Assembly (NCBI GenBank): GCA_945868475.1
Contig: CAMBLM010000012.1
Coordinates: 1-64,000, forward strand
Source: an uncultured Ruminococcus sp.
GTDB taxonomy: Bacteria; Bacillota; Clostridia; Oscillospirales; Ruminococcaceae
Length of the DNA: 64,000 bases
Reading direction: 5' to 3'
In this document: piece by piece, positions 34,212 to 46,338 of the stretch
Position numbering within the stretch: the first letter of the stretch is position 1
Layout: every line of letters begins with the position of its first letter
Notes under the pieces: generated by a model
What the model saw: only the letters and a program-made list of their open reading frames with translations
Told to the model about the DNA's origin: nothing
Databases searched by the model: none
Translations under genes and position numbers: made by a program

Positions 34212-35261
34212 ATGAAAACATATTTCTTGGGCGGAAGCTCGCCGAGCGGATTTTCACCTGCATTCGGGGACGTTATTTCCGACACCGACAGCTTCACCTA
34301 CATAATCAAGGGTGGTCCGGGTACGGGAAAATCCTCACTTATGAAAAAGCTTCTTGCCGAATTTGCCGATGATGAAAACGAGCTGTACCTATGCTCGTCC
34401 GACCCCGACTCTGCCGATATGGTCGTGCTGAAAAAACAGAAAGTGAACCTTGTTGACGGAACTGCTCCGCACGTCTGCGACCCCGAGTACCCGGGCGCGG
34501 TGCAGGAAATAGTCAATATGGGCGATTGTTGGGACGGTGATAAGCTTCGTACCCGCAAAGAAGAGCTTATCGCGGCTGACAGCGAATACAGGCAGTTTCA
34601 CGCGCGCTGCCGAAAATGCCTTGCTGCGGCTGCCGCTGTTCTCGCCGATACGAGAGCTATCTCGGACAGCGCACTCAATCTGCCGAAGCTTGACGGATTT
34701 ATTAAACGGCTTGCGAAGAAAATTCTTCCGTCTAAACCGCTCGGTGAGGGAAAGCTCGTATGCCGCAGGATATCTGCCGTCACGCCGAAAGGCTACCTCA
34801 CACTTATCCCCGAGGGTGACACGATATATCTTCTCGGAGATGATTTTTACAGCGGTTCTGAATATTTTCTGCGCAGTTTTGCTTCGCTCGCCGTGAAAAA
34901 AGGTCTGACCGCCGAAGTGAGCGTCTGCACTGTACACGCCGATGAATTTTTCGAGCATCTTCGCATACCCGAGCTTTCGCTCTCGTTTATTTCCTCGAAT
35001 CCGATAAACAAAACTGCCCCTGCCGAGAAAATTTTCGTCAATTTTGATCGCTTTTACGATAAGCAGATGCTTTTTGCACGAAAAAACCGTCTGAAATTCA
35101 ACAAGGCTGCGGCAAATGATCTTGTTGATGAAGCTGTCACTGCACTGAAAAATGCCAAGGCTGCACATGATGAACTGGAAAAATTCTATATTGATGCGGT
35201 CGATTTTTCAAAAGCAGAAAAAATTTACAAAACGCTTTGCAAAAAGATAAGGAATAATTAA
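34212..35261 (+). CDS. P-loop ATPase of unknown function (PRK06851-like)
   Basis: 349 residues from ATG with AAAAGGAGATGAG. Walker A at residues 34-41 (GGPGTGKSS); the N-terminus TYFLGGSSPSGFSPAF recalls the uncharacterised Firmicutes ATPases of the PRK06851 type, which often occur singly. The C-terminus is helical. No membrane segment. I cannot name a substrate. It is 77 bases upstream of the DUF421 gene. Confidence 0.7.
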   Translation: MKTYFLGGSSPSGFSPAFGDVISDTDSFTYIIKGGPGTGKSSLMKKLLAEFADDENELYLCSSDPDSADMVVLKKQKVNLVDGTAPHVCDPEYPGAVQEIVNMGDCWDGDKLRTRKEELIAADSEYRQFHARCRKCLAAAAAVLADTRAISDSALNLPKLDGFIKRLAKKILPSKPLGEGKLVCRRISAVTPKGYLTLIPEGDTIYLLGDDFYSGSEYFLRSFASLAVKKGLTAEVSVCTVHADEFFEHLRIPELSLSFISSNPINKTAPAEKIFVNFDRFYDKQMLFARKNRLKFNKAAANDLVDEAVTALKNAKAAHDELEKFYIDAVDFSKAEKIYKTLCKKIRNN

Positions 35262-35338
35262 GGCAACTGCGCAAATGATAAAGAAAACGTCGGAAATTCC
35301 GGAGAGAATTCCGCAAAAAAAGAAAAGGAAATGTTAAA

Positions 35339-36016
35339 ATGGAAATCCTGAAAATAATCATAACATCTGCCGTTTCGCTGCTCGTGCTGTTTCTGCTGAC
35401 AAAACTCATGGGCAGCAAGCAGGTGTCACAGCTGAATATGTTCGACTATATCGTCGGCATTTCCATAGGCTCTATTGCCGCGGAAATGGCGACCGAGCTT
35501 GATACGCCGATAAATTCGCTGACCGCAATGATCGTCTACGGTCTTATCGCGGCGGCAGTGTCGCTTATTTCGCAGAAGTCGATCGGAGCGCGTAAAGTTC
35601 TGACGGGAAAGCCGCTTATCCTGCTCAACAACGGAAAATTCAACCGCGAAAATATGAAAAAAACACGTATGGATCTGAACGACTTCCTTATGCAGTGCCG
35701 CTCGCAGGGATATTTTGACATAAGCCAGATACAGACGGCTGTAATGGAGTTCAACGGCAGTCTGAGCATTCTTCCCATAGCTGCAAATCGTCCCCTCACT
35801 CCGCAGGATATGAGCCTTGCCCCTCAGCAGGAGTATATGACGACTGCAATAATTCAGGACGGCGTTATAATCGAGGACAACCTCAAGCACACGGGCAACA
35901 ATTATATCTGGCTCAAAAAGCAGCTTTCTGAGCAGGGTCACAAAGCTCCCGAAGACGTTTTTCTCGCCGTCTGCGACAGCAATAATAAGCTGACGATATA
36001 TGAGAGCGAAAACTGA
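35339..36016 (+). CDS. DUF421 membrane protein (YetF/YcaP family)
   Basis: 225 residues with two to three N-terminal membrane helices (LKIIITSAVSLLVLFLLTKL), the family signature LMGSKQVSQLNMFDYIVGIS and a cytoplasmic DUF421 domain (VLTGKPLILLNNGKFNRENM, then RMDLNDFLMQCRSQGYFDI). In Bacillus YetF-type proteins are spore or membrane proteins of unknown function. Ribosome binding site AAGGAAA. Ends at a family R fragment. Confidence 0.88.
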   Translation: MEILKIIITSAVSLLVLFLLTKLMGSKQVSQLNMFDYIVGISIGSIAAEMATELDTPINSLTAMIVYGLIAAAVSLISQKSIGARKVLTGKPLILLNNGKFNRENMKKTRMDLNDFLMQCRSQGYFDISQIQTAVMEFNGSLSILPIAANRPLTPQDMSLAPQQEYMTTAIIQDGVIIEDNLKHTGNNYIWLKKQLSEQGHKAPEDVFLAVCDSNNKLTIYESEN

Positions 36017-36021
36017 CCACT

Positions 36022-36056
36022 TTATAATGCGTAATTCGTAATGCGTAATGCATAAT
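36022..36056. repeat. End fragment of repeat family R
   Basis: Tandem TAATGCGTAATTCG-type units as at the ends of copies 1 and 2, then directly a MITE. The rest of the element is absent. Again at a convergent junction. Confidence 0.6.
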
Positions 36057-36116
36057 ACTAAACACCAATAAAATACAGGAAATAATCTGCGCCGAAATCC
36101 AATATAAACCTGTTAA
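36057..36116. mobile_element. Left half of a family M MITE
   Basis: TACTAAACACCAATAAAATA followed by ATCTGCGCCGAAATCCAATA and AAACCTGT, the same interior as the copy at 56460-56574. It is cut where a second MITE begins, and its right half is not present. Confidence 0.8.
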
Positions 36117-36216
36117 TACTAAACACCAATTAAAAACTACACAAAAAATCAAGCAAAAACTCTGATATATGGATTTTGCGCAGATTTTTTGTCTATAGTT
36201 TTATTGGTGTTTGGTA
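36117..36216. mobile_element. MITE (family M) abutting the half copy
   Basis: 100 bases, ends TACTAAACACCAATTAAAAA and TTATTGGTGTTTGGTA, TAA on both sides. Compared with the copy at 25074 it is in the opposite orientation. Confidence 0.85.
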
Positions 36217-36232
36217 TAATTCTTAGCTTATC

Positions 36233-36268
36233 AAAAAACGTTACTGCCATATTAGTGACAGTAACGTT
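36233..36268 (-). terminator. Terminator for the PMT and small membrane protein genes
   Basis: 10-bp perfect stem AACGTTACTG (36237-36246) with CAGTAACGTT (36259-36268). Read leftward the stem runs into TTTTTT. The stop codon of the small gene at 36241 lies within the stem. Confidence 0.75.
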
Positions 36269-36375
36269 TCAGCTTGTTGAAAAAGGTTAATACATTTGTA
36301 CGAAATAAACAGAGCAATTATCGCCGGTACGACCCACACACAAACAGTTATTTTTTTGGCTATGCTTTTATTCAT
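36241..36375 (-). CDS. Small single-pass membrane protein (44 residues)
   Basis: ATG at 36375 preceded by a strong site GGGAGGAT. The product starts MNKSIAKKITVCVWVVPAI, followed by a helix of hydrophobic residues and a short polar tail ending LLSLIWQ. It lies 15 bases downstream of the PMT-type gene with its stop codon embedded in the terminator stem, so it is the last gene of that transcript. Too short for database-style prediction. A membrane partner of the glycosyltransferase is a reasonable guess only. Confidence 0.6.
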   Translation of the reverse strand: MNKSIAKKITVCVWVVPAIIALFISYKCINLFQQAETLLSLIWQ

Positions 36376-36390
36376 AAAAATATCCTCCCA

Positions 36391-38661
36391 TTATTCAAAC
36401 ACCCAAGTCGGAAGCCATTCGAGCCAATGCACATATCCCCTGTCCGACGCCGTTCCCGAGATAACGGGAAAGAACATTACGAACAGTGCTAAAGAAGCGC
36501 ACAAAAGCACTGCTCCGTTTCGCATCGGCTTTTTCATTCGCATAAGGCATGCGCATATCATCGGGCAGAAAAGCGTTATGCAGGCGAAATACTGGTAGAT
36601 GAACACCGTTCTGTGAATGAACAGCCACGGCATAAGCATTGACAAAAACGCAATAACAAGCACTCTTGACGTTTTGCTTTTTTTCACTCGCCAAAGATAA
36701 AAATTATGCAGGAACGCCGCCAAGCCGATCAAGAGTATCAGCGGATTTCCGAGAGTTGCGACCGTGCTTATACGATCGTCCGCAGTAATTTTGCACGAAT
36801 CGAGAAGCGGCTGTTTGTCGATGAGCCACTCATACCACTCTGACGAATACGGGTGAGAGGCCTTTGCTCCCGAGTGATAGGAAAGCATATACGCAGAGTT
36901 TGAAACAGCGTGTTCGATAAAGCTTTTATCCGTATAAACTTCGCTGAACTGAATGTACGAAAGGCTGTAAACTGCGGCAGGAATGATAATAAACGAAACA
37001 ACGCACACTGCGAACAGCTTTGAAAGCAGGGGGATATTCCTCATCACACCCCCGTTTTCCGCGCATTTTTCTAATACATCTGCGAAGAATATCACAGCTA
37101 TCCCGACCGCAGCATAAACGCCTGTCCACTTTGTCGAAACGGCAAGCGCAGTTGATATTCCGCAGAGGAGAAGCCAAACATACTGCCTTGACAGCGTTTT
37201 CTCCTGCGTGAAGCAGTACATAAAATAAAACATCATCAGTATAAAAAGTGCCGCGATCATGTCTATCGTTGCGATCCTCGAAAGCGTGTAATGCATAAAT
37301 TCCGTGCAGAAAAGCGCCGCTCCTATGAAAGCGATATACGTTTTCCCCGAGATCTTTCGGCAGAAAAGATACATCAGCGGTACAGTCAGCGTTCCGCATA
37401 CAGCTGAAGCAAACCTCCGGCCGAACGGCGTCATTCCGAACGCCGCGATCCCGAGCGAAATTATCGTTTTTCCGAGCGGAGGGTGAGTATTTTCATATAT
37501 CGGCAGGTCGTTCAGAAATTCATAAGCCGTTCTGCCGTGGTAAATTTCATCGAACATCATTCCATAATAGTATGAATCAAATTCAGGGAAAAGTGTTTGC
37601 TCATCAAAAAGCTCGGGGTATTCATTGCTGTTGATCGGCAGTATCACATTTCCGTCCATACCGACAACGACAAGCTCATTGATATAGTATTCCTCCGACT
37701 TGGTGAAAACAATGCCGATATAACGCGTATTCCAGCTCATCGGAACGCTGTTCCAGCTGTAAGCAGTTTTCAGCTTCGCTTCTTTTTCGACCAATAGCCA
37801 CTCATCCGTAACTTCGTTGAAAACGGACAGCGCGATATCCGCACCGCTTCTTCGTCCGAGAAAAAATTCAATGTGTGATACATCCGTATATTCGCCGAGG
37901 TCGAGGATCATCTCCTTATTTTCACCCGAAAAACTCATCTGCGTTTGCGGAGCTTCAAAACTTCCAAGCTGAAAGAAAACAGCCGCCGCATAAACCGCCG
38001 TCAAAACGAGCATCAGAATAATATCTTTTGCACCGAATTTTTCACAGACTGAAACAACAGAAGTTTTGATGTTTGTTTTTTCAGTGTTTTTTCTGCCATT
38101 TATCCGGAATTTCTTTTTGACCGCAAGAAATGCGGCAGAGATCAAAGCAATAATTCCTGCCGAAATAAGTATCGCGAAGCATTTTTCGCGAAAATTTACA
38201 ATCAAAAGTACAAGATAAATTCCACACGTCAGCAAAATATACACGTTGAGCAAATGTAAATCTGTCCGACCGCGCTTTTTCACGGAATAATATGTAAAAG
38301 CAAGCACTGACGCGGCAAAAAGCGAAGCCAAAACAAGCCGCAACTCACCGCTCGCCGTCCCGACAACAGAAAGCGGTGCGAACATATAAAGTGCCGCCGC
38401 AGTTTTGCCTGCTTTTTCGCCTGATTTCTTGTAAAAAGCGAGAGAAAAAGCCGCAAGTATGAACGTATCAGCCGCAAATGCGATGTAATTTTCTGCCGTC
38501 CTGTTTTCTGTCATAAAAAGAGGGCAAAGCCTTGTCAGAGCAAAGAAAACTGCTATTTCAAATGCTGTATACCCATTGAAAATGCCGCTGTCAAGCTTTT
38601 TCTTCAGCAGGGAAAAATATATTATGCACGCGATGCCCGTGTAAGCAAAGACTGATATCAA
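36391..38661 (-). CDS. PMT-family membrane glycosyltransferase
   Basis: About 756 residues and more than ten membrane helices. Motifs of dolichyl/undecaprenyl-phosphate mannosyltransferases: FDEIYHGRTAYEFL (acidic catalytic loop) and YENTHPPLGKTIISLG, then GTLTVPLMYLFCRKISG. An extra jelly-roll-like extracytoplasmic domain (about residues 230-350, EMILDLGEYTDVSHIEFFLG) precedes the catalytic loop. Start chosen as TTG at 38661, six bases after AGGAGGGG; a further upstream TTG at 38685 would put this site inside the gene. It transfers sugar from a lipid carrier outside the membrane, and the divergent GT2 gene could make that carrier. Confidence 0.87.
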   Translation of the reverse strand: MISVFAYTGIACIIYFSLLKKKLDSGIFNGYTAFEIAVFFALTRLCPLFMTENRTAENYIAFAADTFILAAFSLAFYKKSGEKAGKTAAALYMFAPLSVVGTASGELRLVLASLFAASVLAFTYYSVKKRGRTDLHLLNVYILLTCGIYLVLLIVNFREKCFAILISAGIIALISAAFLAVKKKFRINGRKNTEKTNIKTSVVSVCEKFGAKDIILMLVLTAVYAAAVFFQLGSFEAPQTQMSFSGENKEMILDLGEYTDVSHIEFFLGRRSGADIALSVFNEVTDEWLLVEKEAKLKTAYSWNSVPMSWNTRYIGIVFTKSEEYYINELVVVGMDGNVILPINSNEYPELFDEQTLFPEFDSYYYGMMFDEIYHGRTAYEFLNDLPIYENTHPPLGKTIISLGIAAFGMTPFGRRFASAVCGTLTVPLMYLFCRKISGKTYIAFIGAALFCTEFMHYTLSRIATIDMIAALFILMMFYFMYCFTQEKTLSRQYVWLLLCGISTALAVSTKWTGVYAAVGIAVIFFADVLEKCAENGGVMRNIPLLSKLFAVCVVSFIIIPAAVYSLSYIQFSEVYTDKSFIEHAVSNSAYMLSYHSGAKASHPYSSEWYEWLIDKQPLLDSCKITADDRISTVATLGNPLILLIGLAAFLHNFYLWRVKKSKTSRVLVIAFLSMLMPWLFIHRTVFIYQYFACITLFCPMICACLMRMKKPMRNGAVLLCASLALFVMFFPVISGTASDRGYVHWLEWLPTWVFE

Positions 38662-38747
38662 AACGCTCCCCTCCTTTTCCGACAAAGATCTTTTTTACAA
38701 GTATATCACATTTATGAACAAAAGACAATATATTTTTTAAAACTATA

Positions 38748-38776
38748 TTGACAAAATAAACGTATTACTTTATAAT
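38748..38776 (+). promoter_or_regulatory. Consensus promoter of the GT2 gene
   Basis: TTGACA 38748-38753, 17-base spacer, TATAAT 38771-38776: a perfect sigma-A match. Confidence 0.85.
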
Positions 38777-38800
38777 TTCTATAAGAAAGGTCGTAAAAAA

Positions 38801-39766
38801 ATGATACCTGTTTTATATATAGTAGTCCCCTGTTTTAATGAAGAAGCCGTCCTGCCGCTGACATCGGCAGGGTTTCTCGGCAAGCTCATTTCGCTTATCA
38901 AAAAGAATAAGATCAGTCCGGAGAGCAAAGTTTTTTTCGTTGATGACGGAAGTACGGACGGCACTTGGCTGCTGATAAAAAATCTGTCGGAGCAGGACGA
39001 ACACTTCTGCGGAATAAGCCTCAGCCGAAACTGCGGACATCAGAACGCGCTTTTTGCAGGGCTTATGGAAGCACGGGAACACTGCGATATCACTATCTCA
39101 ATAGACTGCGACGGGCAGGACGATATTTCTGCCGCCGAAAAAATGGTCGATGAGTATCTGAACGGTTCGGAGGTCGTTTATGGCGTGAGAAACAGCCGTG
39201 ACAGTGACACTTTTTTTAAGCGTTTCACCGCCGAAAGCTTTTACAAACTGCTCGGAACGATGGGCGCAGAGGTCGTTTTCAACCATGCCGATTACAGACT
39301 TGTTTCATCAAAAGTGCTTGACGGACTTTCGCAGTTTCACGAGAAAAATCTCTATCTTCGTGGAATTTTCCCCCTTATCGGTTTTAAGAGCAGCACCGTG
39401 GAGTATCAGCGTCATGAACGGCTTGCAGGAAAAACGCACTATCCCCTGCGAAAAATGGCGGCACTCGCAGTTGACGGCGTGACGAGCCTTAGCGTAAAAC
39501 CGCTCCGAATTATTACCGTGCTTGGGCTTATCATCTCGGTCATAAGCTTCATCGGTACTATCTGGGCATTCGTTATGCACTGCATCGGCTCGACCGTTGA
39601 CGGCTGGGCAAGCGTTACATGTATCGTCTGCTTTCTTGGAGGGATACAGCTCGTGAGCCTTGGCGTTATCGGCGAATATATCGGCAAAATTTATATGGAA
39701 GTCAAAGGTCGCCCACGCTACATAATTTCCGAACGCACAAACGAAAAATCGACTATACACAAATAG
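38801..39766 (+). CDS. GT2 polyprenyl-phosphate glycosyltransferase (GtrB/DPM1-like)
   Basis: 321 residues. N-terminal GT-A domain: YIVVPCFNEEAVLPLT, FVDDGSTDGTWLLI, NCGHQNALFAGL, SIDCDGQDD (DxD-like), DYRLVSSKVLDGL; a C-terminal pair of membrane helices (IITVLGLIISVISFIGTIWA and IVCFLGGIQLVSLGVIGEYI). This layout is that of enzymes attaching glucose or another sugar to undecaprenyl phosphate. It is divergent from the PMT-type gene, which could use the product. Ribosome binding site GAAAGG. Confidence 0.92.
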   Translation: MIPVLYIVVPCFNEEAVLPLTSAGFLGKLISLIKKNKISPESKVFFVDDGSTDGTWLLIKNLSEQDEHFCGISLSRNCGHQNALFAGLMEAREHCDITISIDCDGQDDISAAEKMVDEYLNGSEVVYGVRNSRDSDTFFKRFTAESFYKLLGTMGAEVVFNHADYRLVSSKVLDGLSQFHEKNLYLRGIFPLIGFKSSTVEYQRHERLAGKTHYPLRKMAALAVDGVTSLSVKPLRIITVLGLIISVISFIGTIWAFVMHCIGSTVDGWASVTCIVCFLGGIQLVSLGVIGEYIGKIYMEVKGRPRYIISERTNEKSTIHK

Positions 39767-39769
39767 AAA

Positions 39770-39806
39770 ACGGCAGCTGCCCGAACATGGATAGCTGCCG
39801 TTTTTT
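39770..39806. terminator. Terminator between the GT2 gene and lacZ
   Basis: 9-bp stem ACGGCAGCT (39770-39778) with AGCTGCCGT (39793-39801), T6 following. It serves the GT2 gene and possibly lacZ from the other side. Confidence 0.85.
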
Positions 39807-39812
39807 ATAGAT

Positions 39813-42894
<3,082 letters not shown>

Positions 42895-42930
42895 AAAAAT
42901 ATAACAATATGAATATGGAGTGAAAATATT

Positions 42931-43737
42931 TTGTTTTTCTGTGACTACCCTATCCTGCGCGATGAAAAGGAGCTTCCGCTGTTTCTTCTGAATATGGGAC
43001 AGCAGCATTGTCAGGATCATATCGTACGAGAGGAAGGCTTCACCGATCCACAGATACTTTACTGCACAAAGGGCAGCGGAACTCTGCTCATCGATGGCGA
43101 AACTCATATTATCCCACCCGGCACAGCCATGTTCCTGCCTGCATTTTATCCGCACGAATACTTTCCGAACGAGGATATATGGGATATACATTGGATAGTC
43201 CCATCGGGTTATGCTTCGGACGATATTCTGCGGCATTTCGGATTGACAGAACCAAGTATTTTTCCTCTTTCGGAAACGAAAACACTTGAACATATCTTCC
43301 GAAAAATGCACGAAGCCCTCCGTGCGGATTCCGTTTTCGGAAACTACCGTGCGTCAGGCTTCTTGTACGATTTTCTTATTGAATTTTATCGTCTGATATC
43401 CGCCGAAACGGCTTCGGGTGCGCCGAATTCCGCACTGATGAAAGCCGTTGACTATATCAATTTCAACTTTTCCTCGGAAATAACTATGGACGATCTTTGC
43501 GCCGTTTCGGGCGTTTCAAAGCAGTATCTCTGCCTGCTTTTCAAGAATACTTTAGCTTCACGTCCAATGGAGTACATCGCAAAACGCCGGATACAAGCCG
43601 CTAAGGAGCTTCTTATCAGTACGGACAAAGGCATTGAAGACATTTCCGAAGAGGTCGGCTTCTGCACGGCAAGTTATTTCTGCAAGCTTTTCAAGCGTTA
43701 TGAGGGGATCACTCCGTCAGCGTTCAGGCGTTCATAA
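42931..43737 (+). CDS. AraC-family regulator divergent from lacZ
   Basis: 268 residues from TTG at 42931 (GGAGTG eight bases upstream). Cupin sensor domain (YCTKGSGTLLIDGETHIIPP, MFLPAFYPHEYFP) and a C-terminal double HTH (ITMDDLCAVSGVSKQYLCLL and IEDISEEVGFCTASYFCKLF, then RYEGITPSAFRR). By divergence it is the probable beta-galactoside-responsive regulator of lacZ. Its last six bases overlap the end of the convergent membrane-protein gene. Confidence 0.9.
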   Translation: MFFCDYPILRDEKELPLFLLNMGQQHCQDHIVREEGFTDPQILYCTKGSGTLLIDGETHIIPPGTAMFLPAFYPHEYFPNEDIWDIHWIVPSGYASDDILRHFGLTEPSIFPLSETKTLEHIFRKMHEALRADSVFGNYRASGFLYDFLIEFYRLISAETASGAPNSALMKAVDYINFNFSSEITMDDLCAVSGVSKQYLCLLFKNTLASRPMEYIAKRRIQAAKELLISTDKGIEDISEEVGFCTASYFCKLFKRYEGITPSAFRRS

Positions 43738-44670
43738 CTGCACTTGTTCAGACTTCATTTTTCCGAAAATTCTTCCGACCAAAACAAAAATGACCGTTCC
43801 TGCCGCTATTTGCAAAGGGTATGTGATAACAGCTTCTTCAGGTATGAGAAACGCCAGCACGGACAGTGCCGCAGCAGGCGGAACGAACAGCTTTGCCGAC
43901 TTCATAATTATGCATACAATGAGCATAGTCACCCCTGCCGCAGCGAACATTTTCCAGCCGAGCAGTGTGAAAACGGACCTGCACACCGCCCCGACAAGCG
44001 CACAGCCTGCTATTAAAAGCGTTATCGCAACAGGCTTTTTCCGCACCGCAGAATCCTTTCGGCAAAACTCGGTGAATGCGACAAGAAGCGGCGGTGCGAC
44101 AGCAAATCCAAACCCCGTTCCAACAGCCAAAACTATTGCAATGCTGCCGATGAGCCACCTCGCCGCAAGTCGGACAAGAGCGTTTTTATCGGGCATCGGC
44201 TCGGGCGAAAACTCCGATTTTTCGGCTATTCCAAGCTTTTCTGTAAGCATTCTTTCCATAAGTATAAGAAACGTCAGCACAGCCGCCGCTATCGGATATA
44301 TCACCGAATTTGTCCCAAGCATTACGGGCAGCACAACTGATGAGATAACGGGCGCAAAGGTCGTTCCCGAGAATTGGAACAGCAGTGACGCCGCCAAAAA
44401 TGCGATGCAAAGCTTTACACTGAGCACAAGAGGAACGAACATTGATATGAGCAGTCCCAATACCGAGCCTATGCATATCAGCACGAACAGCCTCAGCTTG
44501 CTCGTTTTCCAGGCAAATTTCGTTGCAATGAGCGCACCTGCCGCTATAGCCGCTATCTCGGGGAACAATATCTCCTTTTCTCCCGAAAACTCCGCCGCGG
44601 CTGTCATAAGCATTACCGTCAGAACGGCAAGTGCGGCAGGCAGTATATTTTTTATATGCTTTGTCATCAT
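43732..44670 (-). CDS. Multi-pass membrane protein, function unknown
   Basis: 312 residues with eight or more hydrophobic segments (for example LPAALAVLTVMLMTAAAEF and WLIGSIAIVLAVGTGFGFAV) and a cytoplasmic loop about 150-170 (KLGIAEKSEFSPEPMPDKNA). Two tandem ATGs follow AAGGGGG. The two halves look alike in layout, each with a Pro-containing PVI/APP motif, which suggests an internal duplication. I do not recognise the family. It is convergent with and overlaps the AraC gene by six bases. Confidence 0.75.
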   Translation of the reverse strand: MMTKHIKNILPAALAVLTVMLMTAAAEFSGEKEILFPEIAAIAAGALIATKFAWKTSKLRLFVLICIGSVLGLLISMFVPLVLSVKLCIAFLAASLLFQFSGTTFAPVISSVVLPVMLGTNSVIYPIAAAVLTFLILMERMLTEKLGIAEKSEFSPEPMPDKNALVRLAARWLIGSIAIVLAVGTGFGFAVAPPLLVAFTEFCRKDSAVRKKPVAITLLIAGCALVGAVCRSVFTLLGWKMFAAAGVTMLIVCIIMKSAKLFVPPAAALSVLAFLIPEEAVITYPLQIAAGTVIFVLVGRIFGKMKSEQVQL

Positions 44671-44815
44671 TTTCCCCCTTTTATTTCAGCTCCGTATGGA
44701 ATACAACGGGAGTTTTTTTATAGGTACAATTATACAGCATTTTCGGCAGAAAATCAACCTCATGGTGGAATAGTATCTCCTGCATTTGTTCAAGACAGCA
44801 CCCATCATATAAACA

Positions 44816-44846
44816 TAAAAATGCGCCGCAGCAAAGCCACAGCGCA
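44816..44846 (-). terminator. Possible terminator after the ketopantoate reductase-like gene
   Basis: Imperfect stem around TGCGC (44822-44826) and GCGCA (44842-44846). Read leftward it is followed by T5. Weak. Confidence 0.4.
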
Positions 44847-44908
44847 CCTTACATATCGTTTTTATCATTTGAGGAATTCCGACATTCCGCAGCAAATTCA
44901 GCCAAATA

Positions 44909-45855
44909 CTATTCTCTGTTAATATACTTCCTGAGATTATCCCATGTTGGCATTGGCTTTCCCGGATGTGCCGCCCTGAACTTCTCAAATTCCGCATCCA
45001 TATGCTTATTCTCAGCCACTCCGTTTTTTGCATGATCGGAAACCATAAGCTTTCCGAGTATCGTTTTTGACATAAAGCGATAAAGCAAAAACGTCGTATA
45101 TCCCATAAAACCTTTTTGGAAAAGCTTACCCTCGCCGACAGGCATCACAGGCATTCCCACGCCTTTAAGGTACTCAAAGCATTCCCCCGAAGCAGTCGTG
45201 ATCGTTTTGATATCCTGTCTTGTGAGCTTTTTAATATCGCAATCCACTTTATAGCACATCAGTATATAGGGCATGATCTCTGCAATGTGATAGAAATAGT
45301 AAGATCGCATATCAGCAACCTCTGTGATCTTATATCCCTTGACCGCAAATGCTTCCTTTACCGTTTTTACAGCCTCCGTATCTACAGGCTCATGAAGTCC
45401 TCCAAGGAAAAGTTCAATTACGGGAAGGAGTCCTACAACCGCCTTTCCGCCCTCTCTGTGTCCGGCAGAATTTTGAAAACCATAGAGAATTTTACGTTCG
45501 GATACCGAATGCTCCTTTATGTATTCTTCGCACTTGTCGCTTTCGAGGTTATTTCCCACCATCACGATAAGCTTTGTGTTTACCTTACTCAGTTCATCGA
45601 GAACTGTAAACTGCCGCTGCCCCTGCATAACGGAAAATACGATATCATATTTCTCATCATAAGATGCCTTGCTTACAACGTTCGGACGGTCAACAGTGAT
45701 CTTATGTCCTTGCAGATAATGCTCGATGACAAGACCCTCTTTTTTAGCACTTCTGCGGTACTCCTGGCGACGACCGTTACATCATTGCCTGCCTTTATCA
45801 AATAGTGTGTGACAAGTGAGCCGATTGCCCCGACTCCATATAAAAGTATCTTCAT
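44909..45855 (-). pseudogene. Ketopantoate reductase-like (ApbA/PanE family) gene with a frameshift
   Basis: Start at 45855 gives MKILLYGVGAIGSLVTHYLI, the Rossmann GxGxxG motif of ApbA/PanE reductases. At a run of six A (45745-45740 on the minus strand) the frame breaks. In the -1 frame it continues EGLVIEHYLQGHKITVDRP and runs to 44909 through the family's C-terminal helical domain (SERKILYGFQNSAGHREGGK, FEYLKGVGMPVM). Restored length is about 315 residues. One missing A explains it, but the sequence A-AAA-AAG in frame is also a classic -1 slippery heptamer. The C-terminal domain lacks an obvious PanE catalytic Lys pattern, so a paralogue of unknown substrate is likelier than true PanE. Confidence 0.8.
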
Positions 45856-46125
45856 GCTGTGACTATCATCCGTTTCGCTTTCTTTCAACTGCTTCCCTTG
45901 TAATAATGCCCGAAAAAACAAAATAAAAATACACTGTAATACAGTAAATCATTATATAATATCCGTCCGCAGTTGTCAAGAAATTTATCTTTTCCGAACT
46001 TTTAAATAATATTGCAGCTTTTTGACCGAAAAAAAGTGTCTTTTCAAATAACTCTGCACTGAGGATCGGAACGAACCTGCTGTCATGCATGATGGATAGT
46101 ATTATTGTTGAAGATTGAATGAAAA

Positions 46126-46138
46126 TGAACGTTTATGA
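46126..46138 (+). promoter_or_regulatory. Candidate FruR operator 1 (distal)
   Basis: TGAACGTTTATGA. An exact inverted copy is at 46339-46351, 213 bases away centre to centre. Confidence 0.55.
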
Positions 46139-46196
46139 AGCTTTTATATTATAAAAGCAAGGCCTATGATATGTAAAATGTATAGTTTGATATAAA

Positions 46197-46228
46197 ATTG
46201 TGCAATATATATTGTTATAATGCACAAT
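46197..46228. repeat. Inverted repeat TTGTGCA/TGCACAA upstream of fruR
   Basis: Perfect 7-bp arms around an AT-rich centre in the 524-base gap between the reductase-like gene and fruR. No T-run, so it is not a terminator; possibly a protein-binding site. Confidence 0.35.
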
Positions 46229-46272
46229 GAAAACAGCTTGCGCTTATACAAATATACAAAAATAGAGCTTTT

Positions 46273-46285
46273 TGAATGTTTTTGA
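46273..46285 (+). promoter_or_regulatory. Candidate FruR operator 2
   Basis: TGAATGTTTTTGA, 11 of 13 identical to operator 1, just upstream of the -35 box at 46296. Confidence 0.5.
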
Positions 46286-46295
46286 CCGAAAATTA

Positions 46296-46324
46296 TTGAT
46301 TTTCTTATTGAGTTGTGTTATTAT
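46296..46324 (+). promoter_or_regulatory. fru operon promoter
   Basis: TTGATT 46296-46301, 17-base spacer, TATTAT 46319-46324. It is bracketed by operator copies. Confidence 0.65.
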
Positions 46325-46338
46325 CATAGCAGAAACAA

